From: Chara braunii
Taxonomy: Eukaryota; Streptophyta; Charophyceae; Charales; Characeae
Reading direction: 5' to 3'
Length of the DNA stretch: 40,102 nucleotides
Assembly: GCA_003427395.1 (NCBI GenBank)
Contig: BFEA01000183.1
Span: 1,314,342-1,354,443, forward strand
The notes under the pieces were generated by a model. That model had not been told where the DNA came from. It worked only from the letters and a program-made list of their open reading frames with translations, and ran no database searches. The stretch's first letter is position 1. Every line of letters starts with the position of its first letter. The translations under genes were made by a program, and so were the position numbers. Positions 30,119-39,825 of this stretch are shown one piece after another.

Positions 30119-30665
30119 TTGCGCATGTACGACTCGCTATTGCCAAGACGCATCACTACAGATGCGTCCGGCTATGGCATTGGTGCCGTCCTCGAACAAC
30201 ACGATGGCGTGGACTGGTACCCAGTTAAGTACTTCAGCAAGAAAGTGTCCATCGTGCACTTCATTGATGATGTACGGAAGGAGCTCCTAGCCTTCGTTCA
30301 ATCGCTCAAGCGGTGGCGGCACTTCCTCCTTGGTCGAAGTCAATTCCGATGGGTAAGCGACAACAATCGTTGGTGTTCTATAAGACCCAAGACACCATTC
30401 AATAGCACCATTGCCCATTGGATGGCTTTCATCGACCAATTCGACTTCTTTCTCGATCACATTCCGAGGAAGTCTAACCGTTTTGTGGATGCTCTTTTAC
30501 GGCGTCCGGATCATTGTACCGCAGTCTATTCGACCTTCGAGATCGAAGACGACCTGAGGGACAATTTCATCCGCGACTACCAAGGCGACCCCGAGTTTCG
30601 CGACAAGTACACGAATCGCTCCTCTCCTAATCTGGTGCCTTCTCGCTACCGGATCCAAGAGGCCT
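30119..30665 (+). pseudogene. Ty3-type RNase H and linker
   Basis: ITTDASGYGIGAVLEQ opens the RNase H fold. The acidic residues expected for catalysis are visible in TDAS, RKELLAF, VSDN and VDALLRR, though single-codon losses or changes are likely (DNNRWCSIRP, where the family usually has a DN-hydrophobic run). The linker to the integrase (DYQGDPEFRDKYTNRSSPN) follows and ends RIQEA and TAA at about 30665. RNase H removes the RNA template during reverse transcription. Confidence 0.8.
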
Positions 30666-31386
30666 AATACTTGCTTGTCCACACGCGGGGGAAAGACCTT
30701 CTTTGCGTACCGAGTGACTCCACTTGTTGTTACGGCTTCTTGGCGAGTTCCACGATGCTCCCGCCACCGGATATTTTGGAATCAATCGAACGATTGGCCG
30801 ACTTCGCGAGCGCTTTTGGTGGTCCGGCCTTCTCGTCGACGTCACACACTATTGCGAGTCATGCGAGGTTTGCCGACGCTGCAAATCCCGCAACCATCGT
30901 CCGTACGGCGAGTTACGACCATTACCAGTCCCCTTGTGCCGAAGGGAAGCGTGCCATTGACATTACCGGGCCGGTCCCCAAGCACAAGACCAGTGTGGAT
31001 GTGATTCTCACGGTGGTCGACAGACTCACCAAGTTCGCCATGTTTTTGTCTTGCCGCTATCATGCCAAGGCACTGGAGTTGGCCGAAGTTCTTTACGTCG
31101 ATAGGATTCGAACCAAGGGTTACCCCAAGGAAATCGTCTGGCACAGTGGCACTCGGTTCATATTCGATTTTTGGTTGGCGCTGATCAAACGATGGGGCTC
31201 ATCTCTCAAGCCAAGTTCGGCTCGCCGCACCCAAACCGATGACCAAACGAAGAGGGCGCATCAGACCGCACAGGTTCTCCTTCGCACTCTCATCCGTCTC
31301 GACCAAAATGATTGGGTTAAGCATTGTCGGATGTTGAGTTGGCATACAACTCGTCCATCCACCCGGCTATCGGGATGTCACCCTTC
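30666..31386 (+). pseudogene. Ty3-type integrase, catalytically dead
   Basis: After YLLVHTRGKDLLCVPSD the frame shifts. 30724-30950 gives the zinc-binding region GEFHDAPATGYFGINRTIGR ... CESCEVCRRCK, in which the second His of HHCC is Tyr (GYFG in place of GHFG). Back in the first frame comes the core: IDITGPVPKHK carries the first Asp, and ILTVVDRLTKFAMF follows. IVWHSGTRF stands where a D-x-x-TRF is expected, so the second Asp is lost. TQTDDQTKRAHQ has Lys in place of the catalytic Glu (QTE). The segment VELAYNSSIHPAIGMSPF, in another frame, ends at about 31386. Two of three DDE residues are gone, so it cannot integrate DNA. Confidence 0.8.
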
Positions 31387-32637
31387 TTCCCATCTTCCCC
31401 CTCTTCTTCATTTGATCCCCTCTTCGTCTGCGTATGGTCTGGTCCTGGCGCATTCTTCCTGTGTGTAGCGCCAGGCCCCTTCATACGTTGTGATGAGGAT
31501 GGTGTATGTTTAGTCTGTATTGCGACATTGATTGAGCTAGTCATTGGTATTCTAGCATTCCGCTGCGCTGTCTTGTACTACGTGAGAGAGGTCAGTCTCG
31601 ATCAGGTCAGGGCTTATATCTAAGTCTTGCACTGCGTTACAAAGTACCACTTTGTATGTATCAAGATGTACACTGCTTGTTGAGATTCCACTAACATCGC
31701 ATTGTGCATTCGGTCCTTTTTATCACATTGCGGATCCTTAGCTTTACATTCATTGCCCAACTGGGCATGTAACACACACACACACACACACACACACATA
31801 CCCAAGCGAGACCGGTCGCGCATATTCACCGCGCACACCTCAATCCCTTCCAAGTTCATTCGTGTGCGTTGTTGCTGTCTTGAGCCAGTATGTCATTGCC
31901 TCCCTCGTGGTCCTCCTCTGGCTAGCTTGTCCTCCCTCCTTCTGTGCACTGTCTACTCCTCGAGCACTTCTCCTCCCAATACCTTTGCGTTCCTCCCTTT
32001 GTGATTTGTCTCCGTGCAGTCTTCCAGCGCCGTCTCCGTGCGCTATCTTTGCGCGCTGGCTTTGTGCTATTTCTGTGCGCTGTCTCCGTGCGTTATCCCC
32101 GTTGCTCTCTCCTCGCACGTTTTGTGCCCTCTCCACACGCTGTCTCCATCCATTACTGCCCACGTCTGCCTACGCTTCCCCCTGCTACATCCATTCTGTC
32201 CCCAGCTACTTCATTTTCACTTCCCCTCGTCAGGGCCACCCCGCTTTATGCTCCTCCCACTTCCTACTCTCCTCCATCTCCAAGCAGGCAGTTATCAAAA
32301 ACTGCCTCCTTGCTCGTTTGTACCTTCGCTTCTCCAATGGACTCCTTTCTCCTCCCTTCTCTGCACCTGCCCCTCATCCTCCACTCTATACACTACGTTT
32401 CCCTTCCCCAGCATGATCTCTTTATCTTCCATTTCGATTCTGAAAGACCAGATCTCCTCAGGCTTCCAACACTCCGTTGTGCCTAAATCTACCCCCCAAA
32501 AGAAAAATCACTCTGTAATTGTGTGTGACTGCACACGTGATTTTGGAATACGCAATGCCAGGTAACACAGCAGGAAGTAATGCCAGCACATCAAATCAAC
32601 AACTACCACTTGACAACGAGTGATTGGGCGAGATGCT
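31387..32637. other. Pyrimidine-rich DNA, no gene recognised
   Basis: The stretch includes a perfect 8-bp hairpin TACAAAGT-ACC-ACTTTGTA (31638-31656), a (CA)n microsatellite (31772-31798) and a long C/T-rich run (31900-32400) with CTGTCTCCGTGCGCT-like words repeated near 32030-32150. Open frames at 31862-32565 in all plus frames are long only because C/T-rich DNA lacks stop codons. Confidence 0.6.
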
Positions 32638-32780
32638 GGCCACACGAGCTGGTGAAGAGATAAGAAATGGGTTTCAGTCTTAGTCCCCGTCCACGATAAC
32701 CCTGTCTGAAGGCCACACGAGCGGGTGAAGAGATAAGAAATGGGTTTCAGTCTAATCCCCGTCACGATAACCCTGTCTGA
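32638..32780. repeat. 73-bp tandem duplication
   Basis: GGCCACACGAGC(T/G)GGTGAAG begins at 32638 and again at 32711. Each copy runs through GAGATAAGAAATGGGTTTCA to GATAACCCTGTCTGAA. The second copy is three bases shorter. The duplication is almost identical, so it is recent. Confidence 0.95.
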
Positions 32781-33717
32781 AAAATTAAAAGAAGATGAAC
32801 TGGTGAAAGATGTGCCACCGATTTCAACCAGGTAAGACCCATCTGCTCAGTAATACCCATCCAAAAGGGTACCATGGTCAACTACCAAGCTTTTTCAGTC
32901 ACTACTCTGTGATAGGCTACATTTTCAGAAAGGTTACCATGTTCCCAGCGGGCTCGAGGTTCAACACCCTCATTTCCAATCACCAGCAACCTGAAAAACT
33001 GCATTTTCAGTTGCCGACGAGCTGAAACACCTCTTTATTTTTATTTTTATTTTTATTTTTATTTTTATTTTTATTTTTATTTTGACTCCATATCTTCCAA
33101 GGGAGCAGCAGTCTGGTTGCTTATCACTGGCAAGCATAGACACAGGTTTATTAGTGAACAGTGGGAGAGAAAGACATCCAGAATAGCACACAGGCATATC
33201 CCCCCTGGCCCGAGTCACCTGTCAGGGGAGAGCTGCAGTGGGTGAGACTGCATCCCAACTGCAGCCCACCTCCTTTGAAACCCATAGGGACCGGGAAAGT
33301 TCCATTCGCTACTTCGGCGCACACTGTGGGGTCCATGGAGGTAGTGTGGCAAGGGCCAGCTGCCTCAGGCCTGCAGTCAACAGGCTGGTTCCAAACCAGT
33401 GCAAACACCCTGAATTCCGGCAGCTGTCTGCAAGCCCCAAAAGGGTCTTTACTTCCATCCCTTTGTCTCTACTACCTACTATCCCTCCTCTTCTTCCACT
33501 ACAGCACCTGTTCCTCAATGTCAGTGCCTAATATACCTTATTTTTCACACATCCCATCATTTTTCCAAACACATGCAAAGAGTTCAGCAAACCCTTTCTG
33601 TACATGTCCTTGAAACTACATTTCACCAGCCCCCTACCGCATTCCCCCCTTATCCCACAGGCCTGAAACCTCTCGTGCATCCCTCAACCATACTGTACAC
33701 AGGCCCTTCCCCTCTAC
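32781..33717. other. Unassigned DNA with a hexamer microsatellite
   Basis: A (TTTTTA)n run occupies about 33033-33083. The plus frame 33161-33613 is open for 150 codons outside simple sequence, with a hydrophobic stretch (LCLYYLLSLLFFHYS) in its second half. I do not recognise it. The opposite strand is also open in part, and nothing around it supports a gene. Confidence 0.3.
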
Positions 33718-33925
33718 TTAAACCACCAGTACGCTTCCCAGACATTTCTTCATAGTCGCGGCGCGCACGCAACCGCGATGCTCGGGAAGTTCAGGGGTGC
33801 CATTTCGCTGGATATCCATGCAGGCAAACCGGGCCACATGCGAGGCCAGTTTTGCCTTGATGGACATCCAGCAAAACGGCACCCCAGTACTTCCTGAAAG
33901 TTGCCGCTCCGTGCAAGCCGCATAT
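33718..33925. mobile_element. Foldback element 3
   Basis: The left tip TTAAACCACCAGTAC (33718-33732) is identical to that of element 2. Inside, about 33785-33831 (GGGAAGTTCAGGGGTGCCAT..) is the imperfect inverted copy of about 33851-33899 (..ACGGCACCCCAGTACTTCCT), forming a stem of about 45 bp around a 20-bp loop. A right TTAA tip was not found, so the outer end is uncertain or degraded. Confidence 0.65.
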
Positions 33926-36259
33926 TTCTGATCCTAAGGGAGATCAAACAGAAGGCTCGTTTCATGTAATAAAAGAGCACATTATGCAAGGCTTTACTCT
34001 CGTGGAGGACACAATGTGCAATGGTACTACTAAGACGATCAGAGATCGTCTCAGCATCGCCCTTCTGCCAAGTCCATTCAGGCGACGAATCACTCGGTTC
34101 ACATCATAATATAGCCTTCCCTCTAGTATTGCTACTCCCCCCTGACTCCCGTCACTTGATCCGTCACCGATCGTGCATCCTCATTCCCTGATCACACAGC
34201 CTTAGCTCTGGTTCCTTCTTCCGATGCCCTGACGTCATGATAGGATCGATCCGATCTTGCTGCCTTCGCACAGGAGGTTACGAACGTATCTAAGTCCGGA
34301 TCTCCACACAGCAGATCCCATGAGGACAGTTGCGGCCTGCGTACATTGTCCAAAAAAACAAGAGATTGCTTGAAATTGTAGCCAAAAGTTCTCCACGGTC
34401 TCATATTCATACGCTAGAAAGCAAGAACCCTGTACTGCACTATGCCTTACTACACCGTTCGACCCTAGAAAGCAAGAACCCTGTCCAAAAAAACAAGAGA
34501 TTGCTCCACACACTACATCTGCATCAGGCTCCACACACTAACAAACTGCATCGCTGATAGATTTACCAAGATCCCCAAGGCAATCACACCTTCCTCCCTG
34601 CGCATCTTTGCAGCAGATTCAACCACGCACCATAAGGAAACGAAAGAGGCGGGCAAAGTCGGCAGGCCAGCCGCCTACGGCAGTAGCGACCATGGTGCCC
34701 AGTGGGATTGAATTCATTGATTGCTCTAGCTTTCACGTACTATGGAAACTCTGACGCCACACTTCGTGCCGGCACACAGCCAAAAAGTTGAAGGCGTTCC
34801 CAACTTTTCTATAGCTACAATATTAGAAGATTGTGGTATGTAAAAACACGATTTCAGAAACTTGAAGTCCAAAGATCCAATATTAAATTCCCCCCTCATT
34901 TTCACGAAGTGAGCTTGACTTCAAACTAAACAGACTCAATCATGCAAAACACGGCGGGACGTCTTTACCATACGAGTTTCTGCCTAAGGCTAAAAGTAAA
35001 CAATCTGCCACAAGTAACCAGCAGAAAGCAAACTTGGGTCAATTGATTTCAACAACTCGGTATATATTTGATAGTGGGGGACTAAGGCCGCAGGGCCGCC
35101 GCCTGGCAGCGCCTATGGTCGCCTCTGCCGCATTGATTTTGACAAAATCGGTGAAATTGATCTAAATGAGGCATTTTTCGTTGTACTTTTTTGTTGTCTT
35201 TTTCATGTTTTTTTTCGCTAATTTCTTTAGCAAGACGCAAAGAAGTGGGCGTCTGGTCTCTTTCCTATCTCAACAGCATCTGCTCTGCATCCTGCTGTAA
35301 TGATAATAACAAAATTGTCAGCATCGTTGCATGTCGACATTAAAAAAAACGATGCCAAGGAAGTGCCGGCCGAAGCTTGAAACTCTGCTGACAATTGATT
35401 CTAGAAGTATTTTTCCTGGAAATTGAGGCCCTGTCCAACCATCCAATTTTGCTTTGTTCAGTTCTCGGGTTTCTTATCAGCTCCTCCAGGCTCTCACCCA
35501 CGCAAAACGATTGCAGCGAGAGGTATGCCCGGGATAACAAACAGGCTGATGACTCCCAAGAGCTGATGAACTTCAATAAAATACGCTTTGGATGCAAAAA
35601 AAGCCAAACCAAAATTGATGGGAGTGCGGTAGAGGCAGAAGGCAGGGGAACAACGGGAGAGGAGACAGGGAAATACATGGACGACGAGCGGGGTCGCATG
35701 CAACATCATTGTTAACCGCCTCGGCACACAAAGGGGCAACCGTGTGCTGTTCTCACCTCGGTTCTAACCAGCTTTCTCATCATCATCCTTTTCAGCATCA
35801 CCAGTGAGCCAGCACAAGCAGCAGCAAATGATTGGGGGAATGTCAACGCAAGTGATGTGTGATGTAGGGACAGACAGAGGAGTTGGCGCAGTGAGAGAGC
35901 AACAACACACTGAAAATCGCAGGGCGAGCAGCAGCAGCAGCAGCAGCAAACACATTTGCTGCCATTGCCAGATATGCAACAGCCGCAACACGAGATGCAA
36001 GATGCCGAGATGCAATGGGGAGAAGAAGAGAGCGACGAGGACAAGGTGGTGTCAGTACAGGTTCACGTCCTCATCATGATCATCATCAGGGCAATCCAAA
36101 ATTAGTAGCGCGCGATGACATGGCTATCATCAACTGTGATCCATCTAATCATCCTGGAGTTTAGGAGAGAGAGGCTTAACAGAGCAGGTGGTGGAACTGG
36201 TGGTGAATGCATGCATGAGGGACACAGGAACAAAACACTGCCAATTTCTATTTTTTCCA
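33926..36259. other. Mostly unassigned; short repeats and CAG tract
   Basis: A TGTCCAAAAAAACAAGAGAT block occurs at 34349 and 34482, and a CTAGAAAGCAAGAACCCTGT block at 34414 and 34467; together they form an interleaved repeat. A (GCA)7 tract lies at 35929-35949. Just beyond it, about 35950-36060, one plus frame reads DMQQPQHEMQDAEMQWGEEE, ending with CAG followed by GTTCAC, which could be a splice donor. This might be a host exon, but the support is slight. Confidence 0.3.
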
Positions 36260-36520
36260 CCTCCTCTTCACTCCCCCTTCTCTACCACCTCCTCTATGGA
36301 TGTTCTTCTCTTGAAGATGGCGGCGATGGAGGACATGGCAGAAGATGAAGAGGATGTTGCAATGGAGGGAGAGGTGGTAGAAGAGGAGCAGGTGGCACAG
36401 GAGGAGGGGGATGGCAGAGCAGCAGGCGAAAGGAGCTTGACACTGAGCTTGACACTCCGTTTCTTGGTCAACGGCCCTTTTTTCCGCATGATAATGACTA
36501 TGATGATGTCCATTCCCCAA
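36260..36520 (+). other. Acidic open frame, possible host exon
   Basis: The frame reads MAAMEDMAEDEEDVAMEGEV, continues with a Glu-rich stretch, then RSLTLSLTLRFLVNGPF, and runs into the (TG)n repeat, where it cannot be real. Glu/Asp richness follows from GAAGAGG-rich DNA, so coding is doubtful. No splice sites could be fixed. Confidence 0.15.
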
Positions 36521-36524
36521 TATG

Positions 36525-36531
<7 letters not shown>

Positions 36532-36589
<58 letters not shown>
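36532..36589. repeat. (TG)n(GA)n compound microsatellite
   Basis: TG repeats run from 36532 to 36570 and GA repeats from 36571 to 36589, both uninterrupted. They are probably length-polymorphic. Confidence 0.98.
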
Positions 36590-36673
36590 CTGTAGTGGTA
36601 TGACAATGATGATGACGATGACACTCAGAGAGATGCAAGAACCCAACCAATGGAACATCACAAACCTACCCTT

Positions 36674-36722
36674 AGGGCTCTTCAGGACAGTTGTATAAGC
36701 ATCATGTCTTCCCTCAGATGTC
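36674..36722. repeat. 49-bp direct repeat, first copy
   Basis: GGGCTCTTC(A/G)GGA, a GT(T/C)GTATAAGCAT block and ATGTCTTCCCTCAGAT recur at 37065-37113. A shorter copy of the head (GGGCTCTTCGGGATG) lies near 36767. The SINE-like repeat S3 stands between the first and last copies. Confidence 0.85.
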
Positions 36723-36817
36723 CTGCCAAACAAAATACAGTAAATACCTGTTGGTCACAAACTTAGGGCTCTTCGGGATGACAGGCACCTTCGAGCAAGA
36801 AGGATGAAGAGGCTCTT

Positions 36818-37064
36818 TTAGTACTGCTCAGTCAATCCCCTGGGACAGACCAGGGCAATCAATGCTGGCAGTTTCTCACATACTCTTTCAATGTTGATCA
36901 GTCTTTGTTGTATTGTAAGGGACGCTGGACCCGATGTCCAGCAGGTGGAGCTCCCCATCAATAGATAGACTGGAGCCAACCGCAGGCGTTGCTAGGGGTG
37001 TATGCTCATACCAGCACTCCAATCAAACCTGGAGGTATTCTTTTGGTATATAAAAAAAAAAAAA
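36818..37064 (+). mobile_element. SINE-like repeat S3 with poly(A) tail
   Basis: This is the fullest copy of the family, with CTGCTCAGTCAATCCCCTGG, GGCAATCAATGCTGGCAG, TAAGGGACGCTGGACCCG, TCCAGCAGGTGGAGCTCCCC and CAATAGATAGACTGGAGCC. It ends in A13 (37052-37064). GGCTCTT occurs on both sides (36811-36817 and 37066-37072), a possible 7-bp target-site duplication. It is collinear with S2. Confidence 0.8.
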
Positions 37065-37113
37065 GGGCTCTTCGGGATGGTCGTATAAGCATTATGTCTT
37101 CCCTCAGATCTCC
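37065..37113. repeat. 49-bp direct repeat, second copy
   Basis: Copy of 36674-36722, beginning directly after the A tail of S3. Confidence 0.85.
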
Positions 37114-37544
37114 GACCACGGTCACCACTTCTTCTCTGTTCCATCATTAGCAGGAGCACCCTGCCCTTCACAGCTATCCACACTTCACGATGCTGCACTT
37201 CTCACGGTTTTTCCTTCTCTTCTCTGGCCACCACTGGCAGATTTAGCTGCATAACAATAAAGGCAGGAAAATTCAGTATTATAAACACGTCAATCAAGCC
37301 ATGAAAATTCGCCATCACTGACGTGTCAATGAAGGTACCACATGAAAAACTACCAAAACAGACCCATCATGTACATACTAAGAACTGCAGGCAAGCTCCA
37401 GCAATGAAACTGTCTATCTGAAGACACATATACACATTCAACCACAACAATCAACGCAGTGAGCCTTGTACATGAGAAGCGCAGTAAAAGGAGAGTTGCA
37501 AGGACAAATGAAATGGGTACCTAAAAAAGCCAAAGTGGACATAG
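37114..37544. other. No gene recognised
   Basis: On the minus strand there are CAG and TAG acceptor-like sites after T-rich runs (for instance TTGTTATGCAG near 37250 and CTTTTTTTAG near 37520). These would fit introns of a minus-strand gene together with the candidate exon to the right, but no coding frame links them. Confidence 0.3.
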
Positions 37545-37920
37545 TTAAGAAAGGGACTGAAACGCTTTTCTATTTTGCTCCGTATTGCTTGCTATAAAGG
37601 TAACTGTTTCATTGTTGGTTTGTCTCAACTCAAGTGATTCGTTGTCTGCAATAGGACTAAAGCTGCTTCGATTTTGGATCTCCTCATCTGGGGGAACTTG
37701 AAATAGGGGGCTGTAGTGGTGGAAATTCAAAACGCACAACAAGGCCAAGCGTAGGTACACCTGCATCAGAAAGAACTGTGTAAAGATGATCATAGCCCAA
37801 ACAGAGAGAGAAAAGAAGTTCGAGAGGAAGTAGAGGGAAATGCCTAGCATTAGAAGATACGAAGAAGGAAACAAAAAAGAATCGTAAGGGTAGAGAAACT
37901 GAGATTCATTACTACAAACA
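37545..37920 (-). CDS. Candidate terminal exon, hydrophobic protein
   Basis: On the minus strand a polypyrimidine run ending TTTGTTTGTAG (near 37911) is followed by an open frame. It codes about 45 mostly hydrophobic residues that could hold one or two membrane segments (YLLMLGISLYFLSNFFSLSV, MIIFTQFFLMQVYLRLALLC). A polar tail follows (FQVPPDEEIQNRSSFSPIAD, NESLELRQTNNETVTF), then a stop after FQSLS. Another acceptor-like TTTCTGATGCAG lies inside, so the hydrophobic part may really be intron. The polar tail is not of biased composition and is the best hint of host coding in the window. No family was recognised. Confidence 0.2.
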
Positions 37921-38209
37921 AACAGAAAAAGAGGATTATTAGTAATTTATTACAGAGTAAATGAATTCTTCAAAACAAGACAGATTCTACATTAGTGTGC
38001 ATCAGATGACATTTATGTGTTGTTCCTGCAATATGTACTTGCAGGGTGCTGAGTCTGCTGACGCCCACAATTCTACACCACCCGCTAACTGGATTTCGTA
38101 GCAGTCTGCATTGGATCACATTTGTGTGTTGCCCCCGCAACAACTTACATTTGCAGTGTCCTTCTCACGGCTGCTATTTCACACCACACACTGACAGATT
38201 AACAACTTG

Positions 38210-38309
38210 CATCCAGCTGCACACAATACGATTTGGGACCATGCCCTTTGAAAGGATAACATCCAGCTGCGCACAATACAGTTTGGGGGCTATGCCCTTG
38301 AAAGGACAA
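38210..38309. repeat. 50-bp tandem duplication
   Basis: CATCCAGCTGC(A/G)CACAATAC starts at 38210 and 38260. Each copy ends in a CCATGCCCTTTGAAAGGA-like block. Confidence 0.92.
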
Positions 38310-38395
38310 GGAAGGGGCAATGGATTGACATATCAAACCCCTTACGTCCCATGCACCATCTCCTTCGGGCCATAAAGAGGTCTCCTCTTCCATGG

Positions 38396-38571
38396 CACTC
38401 AGTCAAGAAACTTTCCCCAGTGCTACCCTGTTTAAACCAAATAGAACACCCGGAGCACTCAGTCGAGAAACTTTCCCCATTGCTACCCTCTTCACCCAAA
38501 TAGAACACCCGGGCACTCAAACGCGACACTTTCCCCAGAGCGACCCGCTTCACCCAAATAGAACGCCCGGT
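38396..38571. repeat. 58-60-bp tandem repeat, 3 copies
   Basis: Units start at 38396, 38456 and 38514. Each has CACTCA, a (G/A)AAACTTTCCCCA-type block, GC(T/G)ACCC, a CACCCAAATAGAAC(A/G)CCCGG block or close variant, and the next unit follows at once. The third is the most diverged. Confidence 0.92.
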
Positions 38572-38652
38572 CATCGTATAGCTGTATTGGGGCATCTTTC
38601 AGTCCAGGTGCAGTGATAATGACTGGGCGTCCTATTCGGGTAAAGATGGTCG
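38546..38652. repeat. Inverted repeat at the end of the triple repeat
   Basis: ACCCAAATAGAACGCCCGGT in the third unit (about 38552-38574) is matched on the other strand by ATGACTGGGCGTCCTATTCG followed by GGT (38620-38642), about 19 of 23 positions. The result could fold into a stem with a loop of about 45 bases. Confidence 0.7.
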
Positions 38653-38799
38653 CATTCTGACAGGGTTTCGTTTTCTCGTGGATCCTCCACGTGGCCTAGT
38701 TCCATGAAGGTGTCCAAGAACAAAAAAGAAAACGGCAACGGCCATTGAACTGACCGGCCCCAGGTAATTCACAATTATTTTGTTCTGTTCGTTTCCTTC

Positions 38800-38872
38800 C
38801 ATCTGGATTCGAGCTCGCGTCTGGATTTCAACAAGTTAACGGGTGTACAACCTGAGCTAGACCCGTCAGTAC
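38800..38872 (-). mobile_element. tRNA-like pol III promoter, probable SINE head
   Basis: On the minus strand TAGCTCAGGTTGTA (38859-38846) fits an A box, and AGCTCGAATCC (38815-38805) fits a B box (consensus GGTTCGANTCC, two mismatches). The start-to-start distance is 44 nt, exactly as in a tRNA. The acceptor arms (ACGGGTC and TGGAAGG) do not pair and the D stem is broken, so it is not a functional tRNA gene. A tRNA-derived SINE whose body runs leftwards from 38800 is the best reading. Its tail was not found. Confidence 0.6.
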
Positions 38873-39823
38873 ACCCATGACAGTGTTTTCCAGGAAACAC
38901 TTGTACCTTCCCAGCTCGCTATGGCGTTCTTGTTCTTGGCGCCTCTGAACAAACAGGATAAACACCACAAAGCTACGCCACACCCAGACGACGAAACCAC
39001 AGATGATCAGCGAGAACGGCAAGAACCAACAAGTAAAAAACAGGGAGGGATTACAAACAACAACCATTTCCACAAAGCGAGGGCAAGAGGCTAGAGCTGG
39101 CGGGAACGCAGACAGGGGGAGAAAGAGGCAGGAGATTAGAGGAAATGAGCAAAAAACAAACCAAAGAAAGCGAGAGCAAGAGGGTAGACCTAAAGGGAAC
39201 ACGGACAGCAGGAGAAAGAGAAGGACCTGAAGGGAGGAGAATAGAGGAAATGAGCACGCGCCGAGTTGAAGAGCGTAAACGAGGAGAAAGCGACACGAGG
39301 AACATGAAAGCATCAACGTCCAGTTAAGAAGGACAAGAACGAGAATATCGGATGTGATTGAACAGGCAATGGAGAGAGAAGACCTGGGGAAGGGAGGGGG
39401 GAGCAGGTGGGGGAGGGGTTAGGCAGGAGCGGAGGGGGCAGGAGAAGGAGAAGCTTTGAAAGAAACCAATAAGTGCCAAAGGAACCGGTTTTCTTTAACG
39501 GATCAGCATAGAGCTGACGTGACCATACATTTTCATTCGGGGCCCTTTTTATAATTGAGTTGACCTGTCATCCATCCCTTCACATCCTTCCCCTCCACCC
39601 CGCTGCATTCCTCAAGCTGCATAACGCCAGAAACATCCTTCCGTGTCGTCATCATGGCCAGCACTCCTCTCCCGGCGGCAGTGGCAGCAACATACATTAT
39701 CGCCGAAGCTCTCGTCAGCAGCTGCAAGAAAGGAAAAAAATGATAACAAGACCTCAAAAAAATGCCATTGCACAGCAGACGGCCATGATAACAAGACTTC
39801 AGAAAAGTGCAAAGCGTACATCA

Positions 39824-39825
<2 letters not shown>
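38873..39825. other. Unassigned; purine-rich with a G-rich tract
   Basis: 39000-39470 is purine-rich on the plus strand. 39388-39442 has several G runs (AAGGGAGGGGGGAGCAGGTG, GGGGGAGGGGTT, GGAGGGGGCAGG) that could form G-quadruplexes. The minus frame 39316-38828 (162 codons) is open because that strand is pyrimidine-rich, and it has no recognised domain. Confidence 0.5.

Larger units (their letters stand above)
28161..31386 (+). mobile_element. Ty3-type LTR retrotransposon, scrambled remnant
   Basis: In order, the remnant holds the middle and end of gag, a GC-rich block with a 209-base gap, the N-terminal part of the reverse transcriptase, an integrase-tail segment, RNase H, the zinc-binding region of the integrase and its core. 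LTRs, protease and the RT catalytic core are not seen. The integrase tail normally lies at the far C-terminus, so its place between RT and RNase H shows recombination or template switching. Codons here are GC-richer than in the surroundings. Confidence 0.85.

Noticed and set aside
31862-32565. Three long plus-strand frames of about 180 codons
   Set aside because: All three frames are open at once because the DNA is C/T-rich; none has a domain.
33161-33613. 150-codon frame as a host gene
   Set aside because: No domain, no splice context and partial opening of the opposite strand; left only as an unassigned stretch.
36248-36733. Minus-strand frame of 161 codons with a His-Thr run
   Set aside because: It reads through the (CA)n strand of the microsatellite and has no recognisable domain.
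38800-38872. Functional tRNA gene
   Set aside because: A and B boxes fit, but acceptor arms do not pair and the D stem is broken.
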